DNA of 64,000 bases from Halobellus clavatus (GTDB taxonomy: Archaea > Halobacteriota > Halobacteria > Halobacteriales > Haloferacaceae), in assembly GCF_900107195.1 (NCBI RefSeq), contig NZ_FNPB01000004.1, forward strand, positions 242,587 to 306,586, given 5' to 3'. Within the stretch, counting starts at the first letter, position 1; every line of letters starts with the position of its first letter. Position numbers and translations under genes: made by a program. This document shows positions 33,745-42,906 of this stretch, one piece after another. The notes beneath the pieces were generated by a model. The model made no database searches and was not told where the DNA came from. It worked only from the letters and a program-made list of their open reading frames with translations.

Positions 33745-34419
33745 TCACACCTGTTCGGCGAGCGCGTCGAGCGCGTCGCTCCCACCGGAAACCAGCGGCG
33801 AGCCGTGACCCATACACGCGATCTCGAACGGCGGTGCCCGCTCGGCCAACTGTCGGATGCTCTCACCGACTGCGCCCGTGTCGTAGCTCATCACCCACTC
33901 CGAGGGGTTGAGCGCCCCGTCAGATTCGGTCACGAGATCGCCGAGCAGGCCGACGTTCAGGTCCCGACTGACGTAGGCGACGTGCCCGGGCGTGTGGCCG
34001 GGTGTGTGATACGCGGTGAACGACCCGATCTCGTCACCGTCGTCGATCGTCTCGATCGCTAGCGACGGCTGCGACGTCAGTAGTCCGGTCAGCCGCTGGA
34101 ACGCGCCCTTGTGATTCGAGAGCGGCGGAGCGCGCTGGCCCGCAAGGATCTCCGCGTCGAACGCACCGGCGTAAACCGACGCGTCCAGGTCGGCGGCAAG
34201 CGCATCGAGTGTCCCGACGTGGTCGAGGTCGTAGTGCGTGAGGAGGATCCGCTCGATGTCGGTCGCTGTCAGCCCGATCTCCGCGAGGTTCGTTCGGAGG
34301 GTGCTCTCGTCCCAGGGCGTCCCGGCATCGACGAGCGTCGGGACGTCGTCGAAAATCAAAAACGCGTTGACGCCGCGCAGTTCGAAGTGCCAGACTCCGT
34401 CACCCAGTTCAGTCGCCAT
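33745..34419 (-). CDS. Metallo-beta-lactamase-fold hydrolase
   Basis: A 224-residue MBL-fold protein. The metal motif is THYDLDHVG (H-x-x-x-D-H) near residue 62, followed by HTPGHTPGHVAYV and a D near GDLVTES. This matches glyoxalase II-like and related thioester hydrolases, but the exact substrate is open. It converges with the CcdA gene. A second MBL protein of the same length with the same HTPGHTPGH motif is at 50636-51310, so the two are paralogues. Confidence 0.88.
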   Translation of the reverse strand: MATELGDGVWHFELRGVNAFLIFDDVPTLVDAGTPWDESTLRTNLAEIGLTATDIERILLTHYDLDHVGTLDALAADLDASVYAGAFDAEILAGQRAPPLSNHKGAFQRLTGLLTSQPSLAIETIDDGDEIGSFTAYHTPGHTPGHVAYVSRDLNVGLLGDLVTESDGALNPSEWVMSYDTGAVGESIRQLAERAPPFEIACMGHGSPLVSGGSDALDALAEQV

Positions 34420-34470
34420 ACGTCCCCAACGGTCCGACGTGATTTGAACGCTGGTGCGGCCTGCGGCGCG

Positions 34471-35244
34471 TCAGAACACGAACGGCCCGCGCTGACGGAT
34501 CGGTTCCCCGTGGGGGCGGCCGGCGACGGCGACGACGCGGAGTCCGGACTCGGTCGCGATGTCGATCTCTCGGCCCGTCTCCTCGCCGTCCGCGGTGGCA
34601 CGGGCGATCGGGTAGACGTCTCCCGCCGCAAACGCCTCGCTGGCGACGGTACCCGACCCATCGACCCCGTAGCAGAAGCCCGCCCACCCCTCGGGGATCG
34701 ACCAGGTCCACGACCCGTCGACGACAGCGTCGAGATACTCCATCTCCGTGTGGAGAGCCAGCGGCGACCCCTCGCCGACGACGGTCGTGACAGTCGCGCC
34801 GCCTTCCTCGCGAGTCGGGAGTTCGTCCGCACTCGCGTCCTGGTAGTCCGCATCGACCTCCTTGTCTGCTCGGGGGAGATTGACCCACAGCTGGAGCCCG
34901 TTGCAGGCGGCGCCGTGGGCGGGGAACTCAGCGTGCTCGATCCCGCTCCCGGTCGTGATTCGCATCGCTTCGCCCGCCTCGGCGGTGTTGGCGACGCCAA
35001 GCGAGTCCTCGTGGGACATTCCGCCCTCGATGAGGTACGAGAGGATCTCGAACCCCTTGTGGGGGTGCATCGGGAAGCCGTCGTCGGGGTCGATGTAGAA
35101 CCGCTCGAAGAGGACGAATGGGTCCAGGTGGTCGGCGTAGTTGCTTGTGGGGAAGGCGCGATTCGAGTTGACGCCCGTCCCGTGCTGTACCCTCTCGCCG
35201 GCCAGCGGACGAGACCCCTCCGCGGCGTCCTCGCTCGTCGTCAT
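34471..35244 (-). CDS. Pirin family protein
   Basis: A 257-residue bicupin. The iron-binding block HPHKGFEI lies near residue 60, and a further metal-ligand block contains HAEFP about 45 residues later. Pirins act as quercetin 2,3-dioxygenases or as redox or regulatory partners. The DNA-binding role seen in eukaryotes is not implied here. The gene is divergent from xdhC, with about 100 bp between the starts. Confidence 0.87.
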   Translation of the reverse strand: MTTSEDAAEGSRPLAGERVQHGTGVNSNRAFPTSNYADHLDPFVLFERFYIDPDDGFPMHPHKGFEILSYLIEGGMSHEDSLGVANTAEAGEAMRITTGSGIEHAEFPAHGAACNGLQLWVNLPRADKEVDADYQDASADELPTREEGGATVTTVVGEGSPLALHTEMEYLDAVVDGSWTWSIPEGWAGFCYGVDGSGTVASEAFAAGDVYPIARATADGEETGREIDIATESGLRVVAVAGRPHGEPIRQRGPFVF

Positions 35245-35310
35245 ACCTCGACGGAGGCTCCTGAACGTGATAAGGTGCGTGCCCCCGGCAGCCCGGCCAC
35301 CGTCGCATAA

Positions 35311-35318
35311 CTATAAAC
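35311..35318 (+). promoter_or_regulatory. TATA box for xdhC
   Basis: CTATAAAC is centred about 29 bp before the ATG at 35344. A GAGGT element four bases before that ATG could also serve as a Shine-Dalgarno site. Confidence 0.5.
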
Positions 35319-35343
35319 ACGAACAAAGATAATTGAGGTTACG

Positions 35344-36126
35344 ATGGGACTCTACCAGACGGCTGCAGACCTCACCGCGGCCGGGGAAACCGTCGCGCTG
35401 GTGACGGTGACCGAAGTCGACGGGAGCGCGCCGCAGGACCCCGGCGCGTCGATGCTGGTTCGTGCCGACGGAACGACAGAGGGAACGATCGGCGGCGGGA
35501 CCGTCGAAGAACTCACTCGCGAGGCCGCTCTGGAGGCGATCGAGACGCGCGAACCCCGGAGTGAGACGTGGGAATTGCGCCCTGGCGGCAACACCGGGAT
35601 GGTTTGTGGCGGCGAGATGAGCGTCTTCATCAACGTCCTCACCGCCGAGGCCCGACTCGTCATCGCGGGGGCAGGGCACATCGCCGTCCCGCTCTCGGCG
35701 ATGGCGCTGACGATGGGCTATGAGGTCTGGGTGATCGACGACCGCGAGGAGTACGCCGATCCCGACCGCTTCGACGACGCAGTCACCGTGCTCGCCGACG
35801 ACTACGACGAGGGAATCACTCGTGCCGGCATCACGGACAACACCGCCGTCGCGATCGCGAGCCGGAGCGGGACCTTCGACCGGATCGCGGCACAGGAGGC
35901 GCTCGAGCGGGGCGCGTACTACGTCGGCCTCGTCGCCTCCGACACCAAGGCCGCCCACGTGATCGACGGCCTCCGCGACGACGGGGTCGACGACGAGGCC
36001 CTCGCGCGCCTCCACGCCCCGGTAGGGATCGAGGTCGGTGGCGGCGACCCCGAGGACGTCGCCCTCTCGATTCTGGCGCAACTGAACCGAGTTCGGACCG
36101 GTCTCCCCCCGACGCTCGACGGATAA
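35344..36126 (+). CDS. XdhC/CoxI family molybdenum hydroxylase maturation factor
   Basis: A 260-residue XdhC-family protein. The N-terminal CoxI domain has the GTIGGGTVEE signature near residue 50, with a cysteine in NTGMVCGGEMSV. The C-terminal Rossmann domain has VIAGAGHIAVPLSAMA near residue 110. XdhC binds, sulfurates and delivers the molybdenum cofactor to xanthine dehydrogenase-family enzymes; PaoD in E. coli is a homologue. The three-subunit enzyme it would serve is encoded immediately downstream after a T-rich stop signal. Confidence 0.9.
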   Translation: MGLYQTAADLTAAGETVALVTVTEVDGSAPQDPGASMLVRADGTTEGTIGGGTVEELTREAALEAIETREPRSETWELRPGGNTGMVCGGEMSVFINVLTAEARLVIAGAGHIAVPLSAMALTMGYEVWVIDDREEYADPDRFDDAVTVLADDYDEGITRAGITDNTAVAIASRSGTFDRIAAQEALERGAYYVGLVASDTKAAHVIDGLRDDGVDDEALARLHAPVGIEVGGGDPEDVALSILAQLNRVRTGLPPTLDG

Positions 36127-36130
36127 CGAG

Positions 36131-36156
36131 GAGCGTTTTTTGCCGGTTTTTCCGTC
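36131..36156 (+). terminator. T-rich terminator after xdhC
   Basis: Two T-runs (six Ts at 36136-36141 and five at 36147-36151) follow the xdhC stop closely, the form expected of archaeal intrinsic termination. The next gene starts 57 bp later and would need its own promoter or read-through. Confidence 0.5.
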
Positions 36157-36212
36157 TGAGACACGCGGTTTCCTGCACAAGATTCAAGACTGTCCTTATT
36201 GATTATTATGCT

Positions 36213-36872
36213 ATGTCATCCGATGGCACAGAAGCGGACAGCGAACCACCCGCGCCCGAGGACGGTGGCTTCGATAGCCCTTCCCGGCGGGAGGTCATCA
36301 AAGGGGCCATCGGTGGAACCCTGATCGCGGCCAACGCCTACCTCTTTCAGAACATCGGGGAGGCGTCAGCCGACACCGATCCGGAGGCCCCGGGCGTCCG
36401 CGAGCGCGTCTCGAATCAACTCAAACTCGACGTGAACGGACGGACGCGGTTCGTTTCCGTCGAAGATCAAGAGCGGCTCGCCGAGACCCTCCGGTACAAA
36501 CTCGGTCTGACGGGGACCAAGTTCGGCTGCGACCGTGCGATGTGTGGTGCGTGCACGGTTCAGGTCGACGGTGAGCCGATTTACTCGTGCTCGTACTTCA
36601 CGCGTGACGCCGTGGGCCAAGAGATCACCACCGTCGAGGGACTCGAAGAAAATGGGGAACTCCATCCCCTGCAGGAGTCATTCATCGAGAACCTCGGGGG
36701 ACAGTGCGCGTACTGCACCCCGGGAATGATTATGTCGGGCAAGTCTCTGCTGGAGGAGAACAGCGATCCCAGCCGCGAAGAGGTCAAAGAGGCCCTCTCG
36801 GGTAACCTCTGTCGCTGTGGCAACTACGAGAGAGAGATCGAGAGCGTACTCAGCGCCGCGGAGAACCTCTGA
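36213..36872 (+). CDS. Exported molybdenum hydroxylase, 2Fe-2S subunit (PaoA-like)
   Basis: A 219-residue small subunit. It begins with an acidic leader and a twin-arginine motif SRREVIKG with a following hydrophobic stretch (about residues 28-50). Two 2Fe-2S sites follow: GCDRAMCGACTV...YSC near residues 108-130, and GQCAYCTPG with LCRCGN near the C terminus. Cytoplasmic xanthine dehydrogenase small subunits lack a Tat signal; PaoA of E. coli has one, with the whole complex exported in a folded state. The large subunit gene starts two bases after the stop. Confidence 0.9.
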   Translation: MSSDGTEADSEPPAPEDGGFDSPSRREVIKGAIGGTLIAANAYLFQNIGEASADTDPEAPGVRERVSNQLKLDVNGRTRFVSVEDQERLAETLRYKLGLTGTKFGCDRAMCGACTVQVDGEPIYSCSYFTRDAVGQEITTVEGLEENGELHPLQESFIENLGGQCAYCTPGMIMSGKSLLEENSDPSREEVKEALSGNLCRCGNYEREIESVLSAAENL

Positions 36873-36874
36873 CC

Positions 36875-39337
36875 ATGTCCAACCACGACTTCCAGTACGT
36901 CGGCCAGGACTTCGAGGTGCCCGATGGCCGCGCGAAGGTCACCGGCGAGGCAAAGTACGCCGACGACTACCTCTTCGACAACGCGCTGCAGGCGAAGACG
37001 GTCAAATCGCCGTACGCGCACGCCCGGGTGCGATCGATCGACACCTCGGCGGCCGAGCAGCTGTCGAGCGTGAAGGCGATCATCACCCACGAAGACGTCC
37101 CCGATTCACCGATCGGTCAGCCGATCCTCGACGGCGAACCGAAGACGTTCGGCTATCCGGTGGCGGCCGTCGCCGCGGACGACGAATACGCGGCCGCCGC
37201 GGCCGTCGAGGCGATCGACGTCGAGTGGGAGGTGCTCGACCACGTCGTCGACCCCGTCGAGGCGCTGAAGCCGGGCGCTCCGAACCCGCGATCAAACGGC
37301 AACGTTCCGACGGGCGAGGCCGCCGGGGAGAGCGCCGAGGGGCAGGGCGGCGGCACCGCGGCCATCGACACGGTGAAGTGGACCGACGCGGACTTCAGCG
37401 GCCGCTACCCGGAGAACCCCGGTGAGTACACGTTGAAGTGGTCGTGGGGCGACGTGAGTCAGGGGTTCGACCGCGCGGACCACATCGTCGAGGACGTCGT
37501 CACGGCCCAACCGATCCCGACGAACCCGATGGAACCCCGCTCGACGGGTGCGCACTGGCAGTCAAACGGGAAGGTCAAGGCGTGGGTGTCCAGTCAGAGT
37601 ATGAGCCTCACCCACACCGGACTCGCGGGGATGCTCGGCGTCAGCCCGCAGAACCTCACGCTGATCAACAACTTCACCGGCGGCGGGTTCGGCTCGAAGG
37701 GGACGTCCTACCCGCAGATGGGGGTCCCGGCGTACCTCTCGAAGCAAATCAACCGTCCGGTGAAGATCCGCGGCACCCGTAAAGAGGAGTTCCACTGGGG
37801 TAACGGCCGGTCGACGCTCGTCTCAAAGATCCGGATTGGAGTCGACGACGACGGCCGAATCACCGCACTCGACATCGAGAGCATCGCCGACAGCGGGGCG
37901 TACTCGAACTCGGCGATGTCGACGTTGAGTTCGGCGTACAACTGTATCCTGCAATGCTATCAGCCCGAGACGGCGCGGCTCCGCGGGATCGGTGTCTTCA
38001 CCAACACGCCGAAGCGGTGGCCGATGCGGGGTCCCGGTCAGAATCAGGCTGGGCTCGTGATCTCGCAGGTCGCCGATATGGCAGCCGAGGCCGCCGGCGT
38101 CGATCCGCTCGACCTCAAGATCACGAACGCCGCCCAGCAGGAGACCGACGAGTTCGACCCCGAGACCGCACCGAAGACCGGGAACGAGCGCGCGCCACTC
38201 ACGAGCGCTCACCTCGGCACGGCATACGAACAGGCCGCCGAGGCGGTCAACTACGATGAACTGCGGCAGCGCTCTGGGACCAGAGAGGGCTCGAAGGTGT
38301 ACGGCGTCGGCACCGCGTCTGCCTCCCACCAGTCGGGCTACATCGGCTTCGACGGGCTGGTCGCCGTCCACACCGACGGGACGGTCGAGGTCCGACAGGG
38401 CGCGGGGAACCTCGGGACCGAATCGTTCGCGGCGGTGGCGCGGATGGTCGCCGAGACCCTCGACGTCCCCTGGGAGCAGGTCGAGGTGTCGTGGGGTCGC
38501 AGCGACAAGTCCTCGTTCACTCTGGGGCAGTTCTCCTCGAACACGACGTTCACCGAGGGCCTCGCGAACGTGAAAGCCGCGGAGACGGCCGCACAGTACC
38601 TTCGCGAACTGGCCGCAGAGGAACTGGGCGGCACGGCGGAGGCGTACGACGTCTCCGGCGGGATGGTCAGTCACGGCGAGTCCGGCGAGAGCCTGACGCT
38701 GGCGGAGGCCGCACAGGTCGCCGTCGACACCGGCGGGAAGTACACCGCCGAGGAGATTCCGGACTTCTATCAGGAGAACCTCGTGCCGCTCACCATCGCC
38801 GCTGCACAGGGCGTGATGGGCAACAGCCTGGTGGCGTTCGGCAAGACCACCGGCGAGGACCTCGGCGGGTTCGTCACCTCCTTCGCCGGGGCGATCGCAG
38901 AGGTGTCGGTCGACGTGGAGACCGGGAAGGTGCGCGTCGAGGAGATGGCCAACTGGAACGACTCCGGGACGATCGTCCACCCCGATAGCTACCACGCGCA
39001 GATCGAGGGGGGCGCGATTCAGGGCATCGGCTACGCGTTGAGCGAACACTACCTCCACGACGAGGACACCGGCATTCCGCTGAACACGGACCTGTACAAG
39101 AACAAGCCCCCGAGCATTCAGGACTACTCCGAGACGCCGCTGCAGACCGGTGGCGTCGGCGAGCCTGATCCGTTCGGGCCACACGGGGCGAAAGGCGTGG
39201 GCGAACCGCCGTACGGTGCGGCCGCCGGGGCAGTCGCCAGCGCTGTCAGAGACGCCATCGGCGTGACGTTCCACGAGTTCCCGATCTCGCCGAGCAAGGT
39301 ACTCGAGAAGATCGACAGCGGAGAAGCGGACATCTAG
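36875..39337 (+). CDS. Molybdenum hydroxylase, large molybdopterin subunit (PaoC-like)
   Basis: An 820-residue xanthine dehydrogenase-family large subunit. A glycine-rich FTGGGFGSKG near residue 270 and WPMRGPGQNQ near residue 385 bind the cofactor. The catalytic base is the Glu in AKGVGEPPYG near residue 777. It lacks the CO dehydrogenase active-site loop (AYxCSFR), so CO is unlikely. The family hydroxylates aldehydes, purines and aromatic heterocycles at molybdenum. PaoABC acts on aromatic aldehydes such as vanillin and benzaldehyde. The enzyme has no signal of its own; it would ride out with the Tat-bearing small subunit. Confidence 0.9.
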   Translation: MSNHDFQYVGQDFEVPDGRAKVTGEAKYADDYLFDNALQAKTVKSPYAHARVRSIDTSAAEQLSSVKAIITHEDVPDSPIGQPILDGEPKTFGYPVAAVAADDEYAAAAAVEAIDVEWEVLDHVVDPVEALKPGAPNPRSNGNVPTGEAAGESAEGQGGGTAAIDTVKWTDADFSGRYPENPGEYTLKWSWGDVSQGFDRADHIVEDVVTAQPIPTNPMEPRSTGAHWQSNGKVKAWVSSQSMSLTHTGLAGMLGVSPQNLTLINNFTGGGFGSKGTSYPQMGVPAYLSKQINRPVKIRGTRKEEFHWGNGRSTLVSKIRIGVDDDGRITALDIESIADSGAYSNSAMSTLSSAYNCILQCYQPETARLRGIGVFTNTPKRWPMRGPGQNQAGLVISQVADMAAEAAGVDPLDLKITNAAQQETDEFDPETAPKTGNERAPLTSAHLGTAYEQAAEAVNYDELRQRSGTREGSKVYGVGTASASHQSGYIGFDGLVAVHTDGTVEVRQGAGNLGTESFAAVARMVAETLDVPWEQVEVSWGRSDKSSFTLGQFSSNTTFTEGLANVKAAETAAQYLRELAAEELGGTAEAYDVSGGMVSHGESGESLTLAEAAQVAVDTGGKYTAEEIPDFYQENLVPLTIAAAQGVMGNSLVAFGKTTGEDLGGFVTSFAGAIAEVSVDVETGKVRVEEMANWNDSGTIVHPDSYHAQIEGGAIQGIGYALSEHYLHDEDTGIPLNTDLYKNKPPSIQDYSETPLQTGGVGEPDPFGPHGAKGVGEPPYGAAAGAVASAVRDAIGVTFHEFPISPSKVLEKIDSGEADI

Positions 39338-39341
39338 GACA

Positions 39342-40331
39342 ATGCAACAGGACATGATCCCGCCGCTGACGCACGTGGACGCGACGAGCGTCGACGACGC
39401 AGTGGCGACCCTACAGGAGCACGGTACCGACGCCGCGACCATCGCCGGCAACACCGACGAGATCAACTGGATGAAAAATCGGATGCGGACGCCGGAGGTT
39501 CTCGTGGATCTCAAAGGTATCGACGAGATGCGCGGCATCGAGTCCACGAGCGACGGCGGCGTCCGAATCGGTGCGCTCACGACGCTCTCGAACGTCGTCG
39601 ACAGCGACGCCGTCAACGCGGGCTTTTCAGTGATCGCGGATGCGGCCGGCGAGATCGCCACGCCACAGATCCGCAATCAGGGCACCATCGGTGGCAACAT
39701 CACGCAGGACTCCCGCTGTTGGTACTACCGCAACGGCTTCGACTGCTATCGAGCCGGCGGGAACACCTGCTATGCGATCACCGGCGAGTCGCGGGACCAC
39801 GCGGTCACGGACTACTCGCGTTGTATCACCGCCCATCCCTCCGACGGTGCGGTCGCACTGATGGCGCTGGAAGCCGAGGTCGTCATCGAGGGCCCGAGAG
39901 GCACTCGGCGCGAACCGCTCTCGGACTTCTTCGTCGGCCCCGAGGAGAACATCACCGTGATGAACGACCTCGCACACGAAGAGATCCTCACGCACATCGA
40001 GGTCCCGAGTACTTGGTCGGGCGCGAGTTTCTACTACGAGAAAGTCACCGACCGCGAGTCGTGGGACTTCCCGATCGTCAACATCGCGGCGGCGATCCAG
40101 ACGTCCGGCGGGTCCGTCTCGGACGTCCGGATCGTGAGCAACGGCCTCGCACCGACGCCGAAGCGGTTGCGGAACGCCGAGAGCGCCATCACGGGACAGC
40201 AAATCACCGAGAGCAACGCGGCGTCGGCGGCCGGGACCGTCCTCCCGAACGCCGCACCGCAGCCGGATAACCGGTTCAAACTCGGACTGGCCGAGAACCT
40301 CACCGAGCGCGCCCTCCTCGGTGCGGAGTAG
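39342..40331 (+). CDS. Molybdenum hydroxylase, FAD subunit with a four-cysteine insert (PaoB-like)
   Basis: A 329-residue FAD-binding subunit with an FAD-site AGNTDEINW near residue 35 and QIRNQGTIGGNI near residue 110. A loop rich in Cys follows: Cys126, Cys135, Cys143 and Cys161, with HPSDGAVAL right after the last. That arrangement matches the [4Fe-4S] loop of PaoB and of 4-hydroxybenzoyl-CoA reductase beta subunit; ordinary xanthine dehydrogenase FAD subunits lack it. The start is four bases after the large-subunit stop, so the three subunits are one operon. Gene order here is small, large, FAD, not the small, FAD, large order of E. coli paoABC. Confidence 0.88.
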   Translation: MQQDMIPPLTHVDATSVDDAVATLQEHGTDAATIAGNTDEINWMKNRMRTPEVLVDLKGIDEMRGIESTSDGGVRIGALTTLSNVVDSDAVNAGFSVIADAAGEIATPQIRNQGTIGGNITQDSRCWYYRNGFDCYRAGGNTCYAITGESRDHAVTDYSRCITAHPSDGAVALMALEAEVVIEGPRGTRREPLSDFFVGPEENITVMNDLAHEEILTHIEVPSTWSGASFYYEKVTDRESWDFPIVNIAAAIQTSGGSVSDVRIVSNGLAPTPKRLRNAESAITGQQITESNAASAAGTVLPNAAPQPDNRFKLGLAENLTERALLGAE

Positions 40332-40408
40332 GCCGTCCGCACTCCCTCGCATTCGTCCGCGACTGTGCCCTTTCTCCGGCTTCACGTCGTTGCACTCCCA
40401 GCCGAGCG

Positions 40409-41104
40409 CTATGCGCGAGCGGCGACGATCGATATCTCGAAGCGCGCGAACTCCTGTGCCAGACTCGGGACGTCGCCGAGGGTCCGGAACTCGATCCGCA
40501 CGCTGTAGGAGCCGTCCGGTTGGATCGTTCGACTGGGCCGGACCGTCCGCGCGCCGATGACAGACCCGTTGGCGTTGTAGAAGGTCGCCACGACGCGATC
40601 GACGACCAGCGGCTCGCCGCGAGTGTTGGTGATTTCTCCCACGACGTCCACCTGTGATTGGGCCTCCCGAGCCACGCTGGCGTTCTCGACGGTGAGCCCC
40701 GGGACGACCTCTCCGCCGCGGTCATAAGAGAGCGCGACCTCGTATCGGTCGGCCTCACCGCTGGATCGCATATGGACGTCGAACGGGGCTCGGTCGCCCG
40801 CTTCGAGCGTCTCTCGCAACGCGGCCTGGGTCACCTGGCCGATCTGGGTGCCGTTCCGGTAGAACGTGACGGTGACAGTGACGTTCGTGATCGAGGTGTC
40901 GAACCCGTTGACCACCTCCCCGACGACGGTGGGCCGCCCCGAGCGATCGAGGTGGATGGTCGTTCCTCTGACGAGCGGCTCCGTCGCAGTCGTTTCCGGC
41001 CCGTCCTGTCCCGACCCGAGCGCGAACTGGGCGCCGGTCAGTCCGCCGTACACGGCCACGCCGACGATGAGCATCACCGTGAAGACCACGCGATAGTCCG
41101 TCAT
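40409..41104 (-). CDS. Secreted FxLYD-like protein
   Basis: A 231-residue protein with an N-terminal hydrophobic segment (about residues 6-26) and two beta-rich repeats of about 85 residues, each with a VVGEV(V/I)N-like core and a FYR/FYNxxG edge. This matches the FxLYD domain of exported archaeal proteins. The ATG at 41104 keeps the signal intact. It converges with the FAD subunit gene and is divergent from the DsbA-like gene. It may be a surface or envelope component, but no specific function is known. Confidence 0.72.
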   Translation of the reverse strand: MTDYRVVFTVMLIVGVAVYGGLTGAQFALGSGQDGPETTATEPLVRGTTIHLDRSGRPTVVGEVVNGFDTSITNVTVTVTFYRNGTQIGQVTQAALRETLEAGDRAPFDVHMRSSGEADRYEVALSYDRGGEVVPGLTVENASVAREAQSQVDVVGEITNTRGEPLVVDRVVATFYNANGSVIGARTVRPSRTIQPDGSYSVRIEFRTLGDVPSLAQEFARFEISIVAARA

Positions 41105-41187
41105 CACGCGCCCCCGGGGATTGAGACACGACGATGCCGCCCCGAGCGACGGTGGATTCTTTGTCTTCCCCGCCGAGGCGAGTACTG

Positions 41188-42099
41188 ATGCCCACGTCGC
41201 TCGACGTCCACTGTTTCTTCGATCCCCTGGACCCGCGGGGCTGGGGGAGCGAACCGGCGGTCCGGTGGCTCCGCGCTGCACACCCCGACGCCACGTGGCA
41301 GTACCACGCCGTCCCGCTGCTCGACTCCTGGGATCGCTACGACGGCCCCGAGTTTCCGGCCGGCCGGGAATCGGCCGCCGCGGTCTGCGCTCGCGTGAGT
41401 GAGGACAGCGGGATGCCGATCGACGAGTTCCTGTGGTTCGAGGACGCGCCGTCGACGTCCCACCCCGCCTGCCGCGCCGTCGCAGCGGCGTTCGGCACCG
41501 GGACGGACGCCGGTCGTCGCCTGCTCCGGGCCGCCCGCGAGTCGACCTTCATCCGCCGGACGAACCTCGACAGCCCCGAGGCCGTCCGGGCGCTCGCCGA
41601 CGCGGTCGACGGCGTCGATTCGGACGCGGTCGCGACCGCTGTTTCGGCGTCCACAGCGACGATCGAAGACCCACCGTTCGAGCCGACCGCCGTCGCTGGC
41701 GTCGAGGCCGCGGGCGACCGCCCGAAGCTTCCGGCGCTCGTCCTCGATGGGCCAGACGGCCGTCGCGGGTTCTCGGGACTGCTCGACGTCGCCCAACTGC
41801 GCCACGTGCTGCAGACGGTCGGGGTCCCGGCGAACACGCCCGAGTGGACCGTCGACGACGCCATCACGACCTTCTCCGCGGAGGGATGGATCGCGCTCGC
41901 CGAACTGACCGCACTCGCCGGGTGCTCCGACGACGACGCGGCGGTGGCCGCCCGCGATTCTGCCGACGTGGTGGAGCGGGAGTTCGCCGCTGAACCGTTC
42001 TTCCGGGCGGACGAGTTCGTCGACGAGGCGGAGCCGATCGAAGACGACGACTCCGCGGCCGCGTCGAACAGCAGTACGGCGGCCGGTTCGTCCCGATGA
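41188..42099 (+). CDS. DsbA-like thioredoxin-fold protein lacking CxxC
   Basis: A 303-residue protein. The N terminus VHCFFDPLDPRGWGSEP follows the DsbA/SpxH plan (F-D-P...W), but the expected CxxC is absent: only one Cys lies in the first strand, and D-P-R-G replaces the active site. Several alpha-helical segments follow, then a C-terminal helical tail rich in Asp and Ser. It may be a scaffold or adaptor rather than a disulfide oxidase. A similar Cys-poor paralogue is at 44030-45091. Both flank molybdenum-enzyme accessory genes, so a maturation role is possible (inference). It overlaps the next gene by ATGA. Confidence 0.7.
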   Translation: MPTSLDVHCFFDPLDPRGWGSEPAVRWLRAAHPDATWQYHAVPLLDSWDRYDGPEFPAGRESAAAVCARVSEDSGMPIDEFLWFEDAPSTSHPACRAVAAAFGTGTDAGRRLLRAARESTFIRRTNLDSPEAVRALADAVDGVDSDAVATAVSASTATIEDPPFEPTAVAGVEAAGDRPKLPALVLDGPDGRRGFSGLLDVAQLRHVLQTVGVPANTPEWTVDDAITTFSAEGWIALAELTALAGCSDDDAAVAARDSADVVEREFAAEPFFRADEFVDEAEPIEDDDSAAASNSSTAAGSSR

Positions 42100-42425
42100 G
42101 CGAACCGCTCCGGGTCTTCGACCTCCGCGGCGTCTACGTCTTCCGGTACGAGGGGTCGGTCCCGCCGGCCCTCGAGAGCGCCTACAACGAGGTCGAAGAC
42201 CGATACGAGGTGAGCCAACGCGAGGACCTCGACGCGCTGCCGATGCCGTACGAACTCGTCGAAGACCCCGACGACTTCCGCGTTCGATTCCGCGGTGACC
42301 CCCCCGCAGAGGTGCTGGAATCGGCGGTCTTCGTTGCGGACGGACCGATGGCGACAACCGTTCTCTGCCCGGACAGCGACGCTCGCGAGCGAGCGGTCGC
42401 GGCTGGGGGCGACCGCGTCGACTGA
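42096..42425 (+). CDS. Small hypothetical protein coupled to the DsbA-like gene
   Basis: A 109-residue acidic protein with a beta-alpha-beta pattern (RVFDLRGVYVFRY..., FRVRFRGDPPAE, ESAVFVADGPMATTVL). No domain recognised. Its start overlaps the stop of the DsbA-like gene (ATGA), so the two are made together and may interact. Length and lack of a signal point to a soluble cytoplasmic protein. Confidence 0.6.
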   Translation: MSEPLRVFDLRGVYVFRYEGSVPPALESAYNEVEDRYEVSQREDLDALPMPYELVEDPDDFRVRFRGDPPAEVLESAVFVADGPMATTVLCPDSDARERAVAAGGDRVD

Positions 42426-42438
42426 CGGGGGACACGTC

Positions 42439-42858
42439 TTAGGCCAGCGTATCGGCGAGGAATCCACCCGCGTAGCCGAACACCGTCCACGAGATCGTCA
42501 GCATCGCCAGGACCGCCAGCGTGACCGACCACAGGGTGACGCCGATGTTCGAGGTGATGAACGCGGGCCAGGCGCCGACGAGTCCCGTCAGGAGGACGAG
42601 CAGCGTGACTGTCAACGAGCCGAACACGCCGGCGACGGCCCCGTTGACGGACCGATCGGTCGCGTCGACCGAGAGCCGGCCCGCGACGACACCGGCGATC
42701 AACGGCCACCCGACGAGGAGCGCGAGGAATCCGACGACTCCCCCGAGCCCCAGTCCGAAGAGGTGGAGCAGGCCGAGTAGTGCGAGTACTCCCCCGCCCA
42801 CGACGTCCGCCGACGCCGGGAGCGACCGCGGTGCTGTCTGTGTGGTATCTGTTGTCAT
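42439..42858 (-). CDS. DUF5518-like small membrane protein
   Basis: A 139-residue protein with about four hydrophobic helices (near 18-43, 44-62, 73-95 and 103-133). The glycine-rich helices (GGGVLALLGLLHLFGLGLGGVVGFLALLVGW in parts) recall haloarchaeal DUF5518 proteins of unknown role. It converges with the gene at 42096-42425 and runs the same way as the mocA-like gene, with a 48 bp gap. Confidence 0.6.
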   Translation of the reverse strand: MTTDTTQTAPRSLPASADVVGGGVLALLGLLHLFGLGLGGVVGFLALLVGWPLIAGVVAGRLSVDATDRSVNGAVAGVFGSLTVTLLVLLTGLVGAWPAFITSNIGVTLWSVTLAVLAMLTISWTVFGYAGGFLADTLA

Positions 42859-42906
42859 AAATCAGGATAGATGGACCGACAGCATAAACGTACCGCCGGG
42901 GCGGCG

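Noticed and set aside
36875..39337. Carbon monoxide dehydrogenase (CoxL) as identity for the large molybdenum subunit
   Set aside because: The CoxL active-site loop AYxCSFR is absent, and the Tat signal and PaoB-type Cys loop in the partners point to an aldehyde oxidoreductase instead.
37823..39676. A 617-residue open frame on the minus strand across the molybdenum hydroxylase genes
   Set aside because: It is a mirror frame of a GC-rich coding region. It has no domain and runs opposite to an operon with clear family motifs and spacing.
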